DNA from: Clostridia bacterium
Lineage (GTDB): Bacteria; Bacillota; Clostridia; Clostridiales; Clostridiaceae
Direction: 5' to 3'
Assembly (NCBI GenBank): GCA_012523855.1
Contig: JAAYTB010000177.1
Location: 1-40,916, forward strand
Length of the DNA: 40,916 nt
The notes below the pieces were generated by a model. The model ran no database searches, was not told the origin of the DNA, and saw only the letters and a program-made list of their open reading frames with translations. Position numbers and translations under genes: made by a program. Below, piece after piece: positions 1 through 7,986 of the stretch. The first letter of the stretch is position 1. Every line of letters begins with the position of its first letter.

Positions 1-1
1 T

Positions 2-184
2 AACTCTCCAATGGAAAACTTCTTCGGGTTATTGAAACAAGAAATGTACTATGGAGAAAAATTTACATCAATTAAGCAGTTGGAGAAAAAGATTACAGGA
101 TATATTTACTAGTATAATAACAAAAGATTAAAAGAGAAATTGAACGGCCTGTCACCTATTGAGTATAGGCAACAAGCCGCATAA
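2..184 (+). pseudogene. IS3-family transposase, C-terminal end, interrupted by an in-frame TAG
   Basis: The frame starting at base 2 reads as the C-terminus of an IS3/IS150-group DDE transposase. It begins with NSPMENFFGLLKQEMYYGE, which contains the region around the last catalytic glutamate, and ends with LNGLSPIEYRQQAA before a TAA at 182-184. A TAG at 110-112 falls where relatives usually have tryptophan (GYIY-stop-YNNKR), so a one-base TGG-to-TAG change has broken the gene; the reading frame continues correctly afterwards. Only the 3' end is in the window and the rest lies to the left. It is convergent with ftsZ. The family call is confident. Inactivation is inferred from the stop codon, which could be suppressed or a sequencing error. 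Confidence 0.85.
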
Positions 185-194
185 TTAATATTAT

Positions 195-224
195 CCGAAA
201 GTCCGGATTAAAGGGTTCACATCA
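195..224 (+). repeat. Probable right terminal inverted repeat of the IS3-family element
   Basis: Read inward from base 224 on the minus strand, the sequence begins TGATGTGAACCC. IS3/IS150-group ends typically start with TG and carry CCC at about positions 10-12. This places the element's outer edge at about 224, only 22 bases from the ftsZ stop codon. The left end is outside the window, so the repeat pairing and any target duplication cannot be checked here. Confidence 0.5.
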
Positions 225-246
225 TTTTGCATAGTCTTTCTTTAAA

Positions 247-1338
247 TTATCTTCTTTGTTTTCTTAAAAAAGCAGGGATTTCAAGGTCGCTATCACTATA
301 ATCTCTTGCAGGAGCCACCTCTTCAAGGGGTAGTTTTTCTTCCTTTTTTACAGGTTCAAAATCAATCTTTCTTTTTTCAGCTTTGTCATTATCAAAACCA
401 GTGGCTATTACAGTGATTCTTATTTCATCTTGTAAGTTCTCATCTATAACAGCACCAAAAATTATATTTGCATCTGGGTCTGCTGCTTGCTGTACAATTT
501 CAGCTGCTTCATTTATTTCTAATAGACCAAGATCTGCTCCACCTGTTACATTTAACAGAACACCAGTAGCTCCAACAATAGAAGTTTCTAGCAAAGGACT
601 AGAGATTGCCTGTTTAGCTGCTTGCTGTGCTCTATCTTCACCATTAGCTCTACCAACACCCATATGAGCTAATCCTTTGCTCAACATTACAGTTCTAACA
701 TCGGCAAAGTCCAAGTTAACCAAACCAGGTATAGTAATAAGGTCAGATATACCTTGAACACCTTGTCTTAGTACATCGTCTGCCATTTTAAAGGAATCTA
801 GTAGAGAGGTTTTCTTATCTACCATTGATAACAATCTTTCATTTGGAATTGTTACTAAAGTATCAACTTTATCCTTTAAGTTTTTAATTCCAAGATCAGC
901 GTGAAGCATTCTCTTTCTGCCTTCAAAATTAAAAGGCTTAGTAACTACTCCAACTGTAAGTATTCCCATAGACTTAGCTATTTCTGCTACTACAGGGGCT
1001 GCACCAGTACCAGTACCACCACCCATTCCGCAGGTGATAAATACCATGTCTGATCCTTTTATAGCCTCAGCTATTTCTTCTTTACTCTCTTCTGCTGCTT
1101 TTTGCCCAATTTCTGGATTAGCACCAGCCCCTAAACCCTTAGTGAGCTTCTCTCCAATTTGAATTTTTTGCGTTGCATGAGATAAAAGCAACGCCTGTTT
1201 ATCTGTATTTATTGAGATAAATTCAACATTTTTCAAACCTTCTTGTATCATTCTATTTACTGCGTTATTACCTCCACCACCGCAACCTATAACTTTAATT
1301 TGTGCAAATTGATGAACGTCTACATCAAAATCTAACAC
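247..1338 (-). CDS. ftsZ: Cell division protein FtsZ
   Basis: Tubulin-like GTPase that polymerises into the cytokinetic Z-ring at midcell. The 363-residue protein has the GGGTGTG nucleotide-binding signature at residues 106-112. The T7 synergy loop NLDFAD (208-213) completes the GTPase site of the neighbouring subunit. The conserved C-terminal peptide ends [12 protein letters not shown] (352-363) and is the tail that binds FtsA and other partners. The start is GTG, preceded by a strong GGGAGGT ribosome binding site. ftsA lies immediately upstream with a 14-base gap, so the two are very likely co-transcribed. Just downstream sits the end of an insertion sequence, and no intrinsic terminator is visible between the stop and the IS. 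In many clostridia spoIIGA-sigE-sigG follow ftsZ; they are not seen here. Confidence 0.98.
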   Translation of the reverse strand: MLDFDVDVHQFAQIKVIGCGGGGNNAVNRMIQEGLKNVEFISINTDKQALLLSHATQKIQIGEKLTKGLGAGANPEIGQKAAEESKEEIAEAIKGSDMVFITCGMGGGTGTGAAPVVAEIAKSMGILTVGVVTKPFNFEGRKRMLHADLGIKNLKDKVDTLVTIPNERLLSMVDKKTSLLDSFKMADDVLRQGVQGISDLITIPGLVNLDFADVRTVMLSKGLAHMGVGRANGEDRAQQAAKQAISSPLLETSIVGATGVLLNVTGGADLGLLEINEAAEIVQQAADPDANIIFGAVIDENLQDEIRITVIATGFDNDKAEKRKIDFEPVKKEEKLPLEEVAPARDYSDSDLEIPAFLRKQRR

Positions 1339-1352
1339 GATAATACCTCCCT

Positions 1353-2570
1353 TTATCTAAAATCCTGAATAAAATGCTTTATTTTCGACATAATGCCCTT
1401 TTTTCTTTTCTTTTTACTTTCATCTGTCGAGGAATTTGAATTTTGCTTTCTATTAGTATTTATAGTTTCTAAAACTAATTTCAACATTCCTACAGGTATT
1501 GAATAAATATAATTATTTTTTTCCATAATATTATTTTCTATCGGAGTAATTGACTTATCAATTCCTTCTTCAAATTTTCTAATATTATCTTTGTAATGTA
1601 GAATCCCCCCACCGGTGATGAAAAGATTGTCTAGAGATTTCAAACTTTTTTGATTATGAATCTCCTCTAAGGCAAAGCTAAGTAGTTCATCTGCTCTTGC
1701 TTCAATAATTTCGTCAATCATATTACCATTATACTTGTCATATATATTGACTTCTTCATCATTTTTGGTCTCTTTTTCCTTTTCAACTTTTAATTGTTTT
1801 TGGTTCAATTTAATATTTTCTGCTTCTTCAAAGGATATGCTTAAACAAGTAAGAATATCTTTCGTAATGTTATTACCACCTAATGGTATATGGCTAGTAT
1901 AAATTATACTGCCATTTTCATATATGGACAAGTCTGTAGTTTCAGCACCTATATCAATTATACCCAGGCTTTTGTCCTTATTTACATCATTAACCACAAG
2001 CTTTTCTAAGGCTAAACTCTGCGGTATTATTGCCTTTACTTCAATGCCAGCTGCTTCTACACACTGTACTAAACTTTCAATATTAGCTTTACTTGCAGTA
2101 AATAGCTTAGCATTAAGAGATAATTCTTTAGCTCTTTGACCTAAAGGATTTTTTATACCTGCATGATTGTCAACAATATATTCTAAAGGATAAACCCAGA
2201 TAACTTCTTCACTATTTGGTACAACACTGTCTTTAGCTATGGCTATAGCTTCATTAACATCTGCCTCAGTTACCACTTTCCCAGATATAGTTTCCACAGT
2301 TGCACTAGAATCAACTATTTTGCACAAAGCACTATCAATATTAATATAAGTCTCATTAATTGGTTGATCTACTAGGCTCTCTAACTTTGCTTTTAATTTT
2401 TTAATAACTTCTGTTGTTTGCTCCATATTAATTATGACAGACTTTCCAATACCATAATTTTTTACGGAGGTAACTGCAATTACTTGCATTTGTTTCAAGC
2501 TATCTACCTTCGCTACCACAGCGCTTATTTTATATGAACCTATGTCAAATGCTACCAGTAGATTGTTCAT
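1353..2570 (-). CDS. ftsA: Cell division protein FtsA (actin-like)
   Basis: Actin/HSP70-fold ATPase that tethers FtsZ filaments to the membrane. The 405-residue protein opens with the phosphate-1 motif AFDIGSYKI. It carries the phosphate-2 motif [15 protein letters not shown] near residue 200 and the adenosine motif FITGGG near residue 315. After a low-complexity Asn/Ser/Lys linker, the last residues form a basic amphipathic helix ([13 protein letters not shown]) of the kind FtsA uses to bind membrane. The start is ATG with AGGAGG in good position. It heads a two-gene unit with ftsZ. The sequence is divergent from model FtsA in the middle, but the motif order, the tail and the neighbouring ftsZ support the call. 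Confidence 0.92.
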   Translation of the reverse strand: MNNLLVAFDIGSYKISAVVAKVDSLKQMQVIAVTSVKNYGIGKSVIINMEQTTEVIKKLKAKLESLVDQPINETYINIDSALCKIVDSSATVETISGKVVTEADVNEAIAIAKDSVVPNSEEVIWVYPLEYIVDNHAGIKNPLGQRAKELSLNAKLFTASKANIESLVQCVEAAGIEVKAIIPQSLALEKLVVNDVNKDKSLGIIDIGAETTDLSIYENGSIIYTSHIPLGGNNITKDILTCLSISFEEAENIKLNQKQLKVEKEKETKNDEEVNIYDKYNGNMIDEIIEARADELLSFALEEIHNQKSLKSLDNLFITGGGILHYKDNIRKFEEGIDKSITPIENNIMEKNNYIYSIPVGMLKLVLETINTNRKQNSNSSTDESKKKRKKGIMSKIKHFIQDFR

Positions 2571-2679
2571 TTTAGCCTCCTCCTATTTATATACCTTCAA
2601 ACTTATATATTCAACATAAAAGTTATTTTTCCTCCATTTTTTCATTAAATTTTAATAAAACATAATAACTTTTTAAAAA

Positions 2680-2705
2680 AATAAAGAGGAAAGTTCCTCC
2701 TTATT
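2680..2705 (-). terminator. Intrinsic terminator after the glycosyltransferase gene
   Basis: AATAA-a-GAGGAA / TTCCTC-c-TTATT form a hairpin with a two-base loop. It begins right at the glycosyltransferase stop codon and is followed on the minus strand by a run of seven T. This separates the glycosyltransferase from ftsA-ftsZ. Confidence 0.75.
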
Positions 2706-3998
2706 TTAATTTGCTTTTTCTAACTCATTTATACTAACACTTCTTGTATGGGTAGTATGGCACCACTCTTTCTTGTCTTTATCAATTACTCCCATAACAG
2801 ATATAGGTATCCAAGTAAGAACATATACCGGATATACTAAATAGTATAGCAAAATTTTAAAGCTAAGTTTCTTTTCTAGAGCTAAAACTAATGGTGTATA
2901 TATAAACTGCATAATTAAAACAAAAAGGGCACCGATGTTTATAAGATTAAAATTTAAAAATACGTCAGCGTTAAACTGTGATAAATAGTCCCCTAAGTTA
3001 GCAAAGACTTTTGTGTAACCAACGAATTTTTGTATGAGATTCATAAAAACACCAAAACCAGCCACTATAGTTATAATAGGCTGAATACTATAAATAGCAC
3101 AGTCTAAAGCAACAAAGTCAAACTTTGTTACTGCTCTTTTTATCAACTTCCAAAAATACCTTGTTGCAACGTCTGCAAAACCTTGCATCCATCTTTTTCT
3201 TTGCCACCAAGATTGTGATAGAGTTAGAGGCTTTTCATCGTATATTACTGCCTCATGAGCCCAACCAACTCTTCTTCCATTAAGTACAAGCTTACAAGTA
3301 AACTCCAAGTCTTCTGTCAAACATGTAGCTCCCCAGCCTAATTCCTTTAGAGTTTCTGTTGCTATACAAAAGCCTGTTCCACCTAACTGGCTGGAAAGAC
3401 GCAAATTACTTCTAGCATTTTGGAACATTCTATTGGAAGTCCAAAAGGAAATAGAGTAGCTACCAGTTATCCAAGTATCGTTAGGATTTTTACTGTCTAG
3501 ATAGCCTTGAACAACCTCAAAGCCTTCACAAAGCTTATTGTTCATTTCTTTCAAGAACTGTTTAGATGCTAAATTATCTGCATCGAAAATTACTACTGCA
3601 TCATATTTTCTTTCCATTTCGAAAATTTTGCCAAACATCCATTCCAGGGCATAACCCTTACCTTTTTTTTCTTTATTAGTTCTTTCATACACTATGGCCC
3701 CAGCATTTCTTGCTAGAGTGGCAGTATTATCTGTACAATTATCTGCGATTACAAATATATCGTATAATTCTCTTGGATAATCTAGATTAATTAAACTATG
3801 AACAATGTTTTCAATTACCGTCTCCTCATTATGAGCAGCCACCACTAAGGCAAAAGACTTTTCTGGTTCAAATTTCTTTTTGCTTTTAATTCTTATGAAA
3901 CCAAACAAAGATAACATAATATAATATAATGAATAAATGAACAAAGCCTTGGTGTATACTGTCACAATAGCGTCAAATATAGTTTTTAAAAGCCGCAT
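2706..3998 (-). CDS. Family 2 membrane glycosyltransferase
   Basis: Processive-type GT-A glycosyltransferase resembling the cellulose synthase, hyaluronan synthase and poly-GlcNAc synthase group. The 430-residue protein has an N-terminal membrane segment (about residues 10-35). The nucleotide-sugar binding region follows (AHNEETVIENIV, then DNCTDNTA), then the DAD-like metal motif FDADNLAS. The acceptor-site aspartate lies in LTEDLEF, and QRKRW matches the QxxRW motif. Hydrophobic C-terminal stretches (about 300-325 and 345-405) complete a membrane channel or anchor. The start is ATG with GGGGGG upstream. It is flanked by terminators on both sides (4182-4207 and 2680-2705), so it is probably expressed alone. 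The sugar and acceptor cannot be deduced, and no exopolysaccharide genes are nearby. Confidence 0.85.
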   Translation of the reverse strand: MRLLKTIFDAIVTVYTKALFIYSLYYIMLSLFGFIRIKSKKKFEPEKSFALVVAAHNEETVIENIVHSLINLDYPRELYDIFVIADNCTDNTATLARNAGAIVYERTNKEKKGKGYALEWMFGKIFEMERKYDAVVIFDADNLASKQFLKEMNNKLCEGFEVVQGYLDSKNPNDTWITGSYSISFWTSNRMFQNARSNLRLSSQLGGTGFCIATETLKELGWGATCLTEDLEFTCKLVLNGRRVGWAHEAVIYDEKPLTLSQSWWQRKRWMQGFADVATRYFWKLIKRAVTKFDFVALDCAIYSIQPIITIVAGFGVFMNLIQKFVGYTKVFANLGDYLSQFNADVFLNFNLINIGALFVLIMQFIYTPLVLALEKKLSFKILLYYLVYPVYVLTWIPISVMGVIDKDKKEWCHTTHTRSVSINELEKAN

Positions 3999-4181
3999 CT
4001 AATAATCCCCCCTGATTCAAGGTTATTTTAGCACAAAAGAGAATCTATTACTATAGATTTTATTTTTTTGTATAATTTTTTAGAAACACAATGATTAAAT
4101 ACAGCATTTTTACACACTTTCAAGTTTATAACACACACCATATATATTATTCCCAGTTTTTAATAAATTATCTAATAAAGA

Positions 4182-4207
4182 CAAAAGTGGCATATTAGCC
4201 ACTTTTG
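4182..4207 (-). terminator. Intrinsic terminator downstream of pilT
   Basis: Perfect 10-bp stem CAAAAGTGGC / GCCACTTTTG with a six-base loop. On the minus strand it is followed by T-rich sequence (TCTTTATTA). It lies about 85 bases after the pilT stop and would close that transcript. Confidence 0.7.
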
Positions 4208-4290
4208 AATAGATGATAGCAGATACCGAAGTAGAATGCTAATTATTAATTTTCGGATTTTAGATAAGTAGAAACTATTTTTAAAACTTA

Positions 4291-5346
4291 TTATAACATC
4301 ATAAGTCTCTTTATCATATCCTTATCAATAGCATAAGTTAAAGCAGTTTCTGCTGTTATAATTCTCTTCTTGTATAATTCTGTTATAGCCATATCCATTG
4401 TTTTCATACCATACTTACTACCAGTCTGAACAGAGGATTCTATTTGATGGGTCTTTCCTTCTCTTATCAAGTTTTGTATGGCAGAAGTAATAGTCATAGT
4501 TTCCAAGGCTGCTATTCTTCCTTCACCGTCTGCTCTAGGTAAGAGCTGTTGAGAAATAATACCCTGCAATACAGCAGCTAATTGAATTCTTATTTGCTGT
4601 TGTTGATGAGGAGGAAATACATCCACAATTCTATCTATTGTTTTGGCTGCACCGATTGTATGTAAAGTTGAAAATACCAAGTGGCCTGTTTCTGCAGCGG
4701 TAATAGCTATAGATATAGTTTCCAAATCTCTCATTTCTCCAACTAGAATTACATCAGGGTCTTCTCTTAATATAGATTTTAATGCTTTTGCGTAACTTTG
4801 ACTGTCCTTACCAATTTCCCTTTGATTTATCATAGATTTATCATGTTTATGTAAAAATTCTATTGGATCTTCTAAAGTAATAATATGACTTGATTGTGTT
4901 GTGTTTATTTCATTTATCATAGCAGCTAAAGTTGTACTTTTACCACTTCCTGTAGGACCAGTTACTAGGACTAGACCTCTTTTCTTGGTGGTTAATTCTC
5001 TAACTATATTAGGAAAGCCCAATTCTCCTATAGTAGGAATTTTTAAACCTACAACTCTTATAGCCAGGGCATCGCTACCTCTTTGCTTGAAAATATTTAC
5101 TCTAAATCTTCCTGTTCCAGCTATAGAGTATGAGGTATCCACTTCCCCTTCAAAAGCATATTCATCATATTTATCCTTTAACACTGCTCTAGCATAAGTT
5201 TCTGTATTCTCAGGTACCAAATAATCTTCTTTTATAGGTACAAGCTTACCATTTATTCTCATAATAGGAGGAACCCCAACAGTTAAGTGTAAATCTGAAG
5301 CTCCTGAATCAAGTGTTAATTCTAATAGTTCATTAAACGATAACAT
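4291..5346 (-). CDS. pilT: Type IV pilus retraction ATPase PilT
   Basis: Hexameric secretion-type ATPase that powers pilus retraction (twitching) at the inner face of the membrane. From the chosen start the protein is 351 residues. It has an N-terminal PAS-like domain (SGASDLHLTVGVPPIMRING), Walker A GPTGSGKS (130-137), and an Asp box and Walker B region (LREDPDVILVGEMRD, about 193-207). A His box (STLHTIGAAKTIDRI) follows, and the PilT-typical AIRNLI-like motif reads AIQNLIREGK. ATG at 5344-5346 has an AAGGGGG site upstream and gives the canonical N-terminus MLSFNELL; the open frame extends to a GTG at 5418, but those 24 extra residues do not look conserved. It lies downstream of sigK, across a long hairpin. 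No pilin or assembly genes are in the window. Confidence 0.93.
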   Translation of the reverse strand: MLSFNELLELTLDSGASDLHLTVGVPPIMRINGKLVPIKEDYLVPENTETYARAVLKDKYDEYAFEGEVDTSYSIAGTGRFRVNIFKQRGSDALAIRVVGLKIPTIGELGFPNIVRELTTKKRGLVLVTGPTGSGKSTTLAAMINEINTTQSSHIITLEDPIEFLHKHDKSMINQREIGKDSQSYAKALKSILREDPDVILVGEMRDLETISIAITAAETGHLVFSTLHTIGAAKTIDRIVDVFPPHQQQQIRIQLAAVLQGIISQQLLPRADGEGRIAALETMTITSAIQNLIREGKTHQIESSVQTGSKYGMKTMDMAITELYKKRIITAETALTYAIDKDMIKRLMML

Positions 5347-5421
5347 AATTAACCCCCTTATAAAAATTGAAGGGATAGCTCCCTGACTTTTTTCTCTATT
5401 ATATATAATTCTACACAATAT

Positions 5422-5465
5422 TATAAATTCCTTTTATAATTTTAATATTATAAAAGGAATTTATA
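5422..5465 (-). terminator. 19-bp perfect hairpin between sigK and pilT
   Basis: Bases 5422-5440 and 5447-5465 are exact inverted complements with a six-base loop (TTTAAT). The hairpin starts four bases after the sigK stop codon. It is unusually long and very AT-rich. On the minus strand no uninterrupted T-run follows it directly, so it may act as a sigK 3' end or stability element rather than a textbook terminator. Confidence 0.55.
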
Positions 5466-5468
5466 CAC

Positions 5469-6179
5469 TCACCAGTCATATTTCATCTTTCCATTAAGCT
5501 CTTTATTTAATTTTTTTAGGGCTCTTTTTTCTATTCTTGAAACGTATGAACGTGATATACCTAATAAATTAGCTATTTCTCTTTGAGTCTTTGTGTTACC
5601 ATCTATGAGACCATATCTCATCTCGATAATTATTTTTTCTCTTTCTGACAAACAAGTGTTAATCTTAGCGTATAATTTTCTAACTTGTATTTTATTTTCT
5701 ACTATCTCTATGACCGAATCTTCTTCACTGCTTAATACGTCCATGAGTGAGATCTCATTCCCCTCTTTATCAACACCGATGGGATCTTGTAAATAAACCT
5801 CTCCTTTTATTTTCTTATTATTACGTATAAGCATTAATATTTCATTTTCTATACAACGGGCGGCGTAAGTAGCAAGTCTAGTACCTTTTGAACTATCAAA
5901 GGAATCAATAGCCTTAATTAAACCAACGGTACCAATAGATATTAGATCATCTATATCTTTACCGGGATAGGAGTATTTTTTTACTATGTGGGCTACCAAT
6001 CTTAAGTTTCTTTCTACCAAGATACTTTTAGCTAATAAATCTCCTTCCTTTAATCTTGCAAGATAATACTTTTCCTCCTTTTCATCCAAGGGCTGTGGAA
6101 AAGAATTGCCACTGGTTATATAGGCAGTTAAGAAGGTTACACTGCCAAACATATCCAATAGATAATTAACAAACAACAC
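5469..6179 (-). CDS. sigK: RNA polymerase sporulation sigma factor SigK
   Basis: Late sporulation sigma factor of the sigma-70 family. The 236-residue protein starts with a short hydrophobic pro-sequence-like stretch (residues about 1-22). Region 2 follows (RNLRLVAHIVKKYSYPGKD, then DLISIGTVGLIKAID), with a 2.4-like stretch (RLATYAARCIENEILM). Region 4 carries the helix-turn-helix QREIANLLGISRSYVSRIEKR. The gene is uninterrupted, with no skin-type element. GTG at 6177-6179 is chosen because GGGGGAG sits six bases upstream. It follows a PBP gene with a 25-base gap and may be co-transcribed with it. SigK is distinguished from SigE by the pro-sequence, by its context next to pilT and the PBP, and by overall similarity to clostridial SigK. 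Confidence 0.93.
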   Translation of the reverse strand: MLFVNYLLDMFGSVTFLTAYITSGNSFPQPLDEKEEKYYLARLKEGDLLAKSILVERNLRLVAHIVKKYSYPGKDIDDLISIGTVGLIKAIDSFDSSKGTRLATYAARCIENEILMLIRNNKKIKGEVYLQDPIGVDKEGNEISLMDVLSSEEDSVIEIVENKIQVRKLYAKINTCLSEREKIIIEMRYGLIDGNTKTQREIANLLGISRSYVSRIEKRALKKLNKELNGKMKYDW

Positions 6180-6204
6180 AGGATGCTCCCCCTAATAGTG
6201 CTTA

Positions 6205-7926
6205 TTAATATTCTATTCTAGCCCTATGGATTTGTTGCCTATTTAAAAAAATCTTTTCCACCACTGACTTAAAAATTGGAGCAGCTGTTGTCCCTCCCCC
6301 TTCATTTTCTACATCAATATCATGAACATAAACAATAATGGAATAATATTTACCTTCTTTCTTTACATATCCAGCAAACCAGCCATCGGAAAACTTTTTA
6401 AGTTCACTATCCTCCAGACCATATCTTGTGTTTGTACCAGTTTTCCCCCCGCATTCAAGACCCTTTACATAAGCTAGTTTTCCTGTCCCCTTATCATCTG
6501 TTACCACTTTTCTCATATGTCCCTTTACTATTGAGGCAGTACTTTTTTTTAAAACCTTATTTTTAATAGTGGTAAACCTTTCAATTTCATCACCATTATT
6601 ATTTACTAAAGAATCTACTAAATATGGCTTTACATAGACGCCATTGTTAACTACAGTATTAACTATGGCTAAAGCTTGCAAGGGAGAAACTCTCATGCTC
6701 TGCCCAATGCCAATCATAGATAAAGAAGAAGGAGCAAAGGATATATTCTTTAATTTATTGTAGTCCTTTCCAAATAACTTTTTTAAATCCAACTCTTCTG
6801 GAGCTACGATATCTCCAGTAACCTCATAATTTCCGCTAAAATTTAATACCTTTTGAAAAAAACCTTGATTAAAAGCTGTCATATATATATCCTTAAAGCC
6901 TACCAAGGAAGCTAACTGCTCATAATAGGTATTACAAGATAGGGTATAGGCCTCTTCCATGTTAATTAGCCCATGGCTATTTTCACTTTCATTACATCTT
7001 GTAGCTAAATTAACTAGACTCTTATCCTTTTCTAAGGCTGCCTCTTCTACTATGGTTTTAAATATTGATCCGGGCTCAAAACCATTCTCAGTAGCTGAAC
7101 ATAAGTTTATGTTAGGTTTCCAAGAATCTCTTTGAACCATAGCCTTAATTTTCCCTGTGGAAGCTTCCATGACAACTACTCCAATTTGATCATAGTCTTT
7201 CCAATCATTATTACTTATCACTTCTTTGATTTGATCTTCCATTTCTCTATCAGTTGTTAGTTTTACATTGATATTTTTCTCAGGAACTACGTATTTCCCA
7301 TCTTTTATGGCGCCATTTACGTCTTTTTCAAAGGAAATATAAGGGTAAATGTTACTTTCGGTTACATTAGCTATGTAACTTTCAATAGAACCTTCTTCCT
7401 TTGGCTTATTATTGCTGTCTAAAGGACTAGTTAGTATATTCTCATAGTCCCAGGAGTTGTAACGATCCACTACGTTTTTTACAAAAGAATAGGTCCCCTT
7501 TATCCCCCTAATATTCTTTAGTTTATAGTAAGTTTCTTCATCTACTTCATAATACAATCTTTTATTAGTCATATTATATTTAAATTTTGTCAAGTCGTAA
7601 TCCTTATTGTAACCTCTTAAGGTATATATTAATGTATTTAATTGAGCAATGTCTGTATCTCGATTGTTCTTGATATAACTATCTACGTCAACTGCAAAAT
7701 AAAACTTATTTTCGTACTCTAAGAGTTCTTTGTTATTACTGTCTAGTAGCATGTACTTTATATCGCTGATAGGTTCATTTATTATATATTGCTCTCTTGT
7801 TATTACGCTTAGTTCATTGCCCTTAAACATATTGATATAAACTATTCTAAAGATCAACAATACTAATATTAAAGATAATACGAGGGCTGCTTTTACCGAT
7901 CTTCTTTTTACTTCTATAGATAGCAT
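6205..7926 (-). CDS. Penicillin-binding protein, class B transpeptidase (SpoVD/FtsI-like)
   Basis: Membrane-anchored D,D-transpeptidase that cross-links peptidoglycan. One N-terminal membrane helix (about residues 12-32) precedes a divergent pedestal domain and the transpeptidase domain. The active-site triads are SIFK (S287 to K290), SCN (S330 to N332) and KTGT (K495 to G497). The 573-residue protein ends soon after the catalytic domain and has no PASTA domain, unlike many SpoVD proteins. ATG at 7924-7926 is preferred because GAGGTG sits at the right distance; a GTG 12 bases upstream has no usable site. Lying just upstream of sigK suggests, but does not prove, a sporulation role such as cortex or septal synthesis. 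Confidence 0.88.
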   Translation of the reverse strand: MLSIEVKRRSVKAALVLSLILVLLIFRIVYINMFKGNELSVITREQYIINEPISDIKYMLLDSNNKELLEYENKFYFAVDVDSYIKNNRDTDIAQLNTLIYTLRGYNKDYDLTKFKYNMTNKRLYYEVDEETYYKLKNIRGIKGTYSFVKNVVDRYNSWDYENILTSPLDSNNKPKEEGSIESYIANVTESNIYPYISFEKDVNGAIKDGKYVVPEKNINVKLTTDREMEDQIKEVISNNDWKDYDQIGVVVMEASTGKIKAMVQRDSWKPNINLCSATENGFEPGSIFKTIVEEAALEKDKSLVNLATRCNESENSHGLINMEEAYTLSCNTYYEQLASLVGFKDIYMTAFNQGFFQKVLNFSGNYEVTGDIVAPEELDLKKLFGKDYNKLKNISFAPSSLSMIGIGQSMRVSPLQALAIVNTVVNNGVYVKPYLVDSLVNNNGDEIERFTTIKNKVLKKSTASIVKGHMRKVVTDDKGTGKLAYVKGLECGGKTGTNTRYGLEDSELKKFSDGWFAGYVKKEGKYYSIIVYVHDIDVENEGGGTTAAPIFKSVVEKIFLNRQQIHRARIEY

Positions 7927-7986
7927 AAACCACTTCACCTCAGCTAAATTCTAGCCTATAGTAAAGCGGTTTATTCAATAATCTTA

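Noticed and set aside
193-208. ATCCG / CGGAT hairpin as an ftsZ terminator
   Set aside because: The stem is only five base pairs, no T-run follows on the minus strand, and it lies within the IS terminal region.
383-667. Plus-strand open frame opposite ftsZ
   Set aside because: It is a shadow of the ftsZ coding sequence on the other strand, with low-complexity Ser/Ala composition. The same applies to the many other plus-strand frames opposite real genes.
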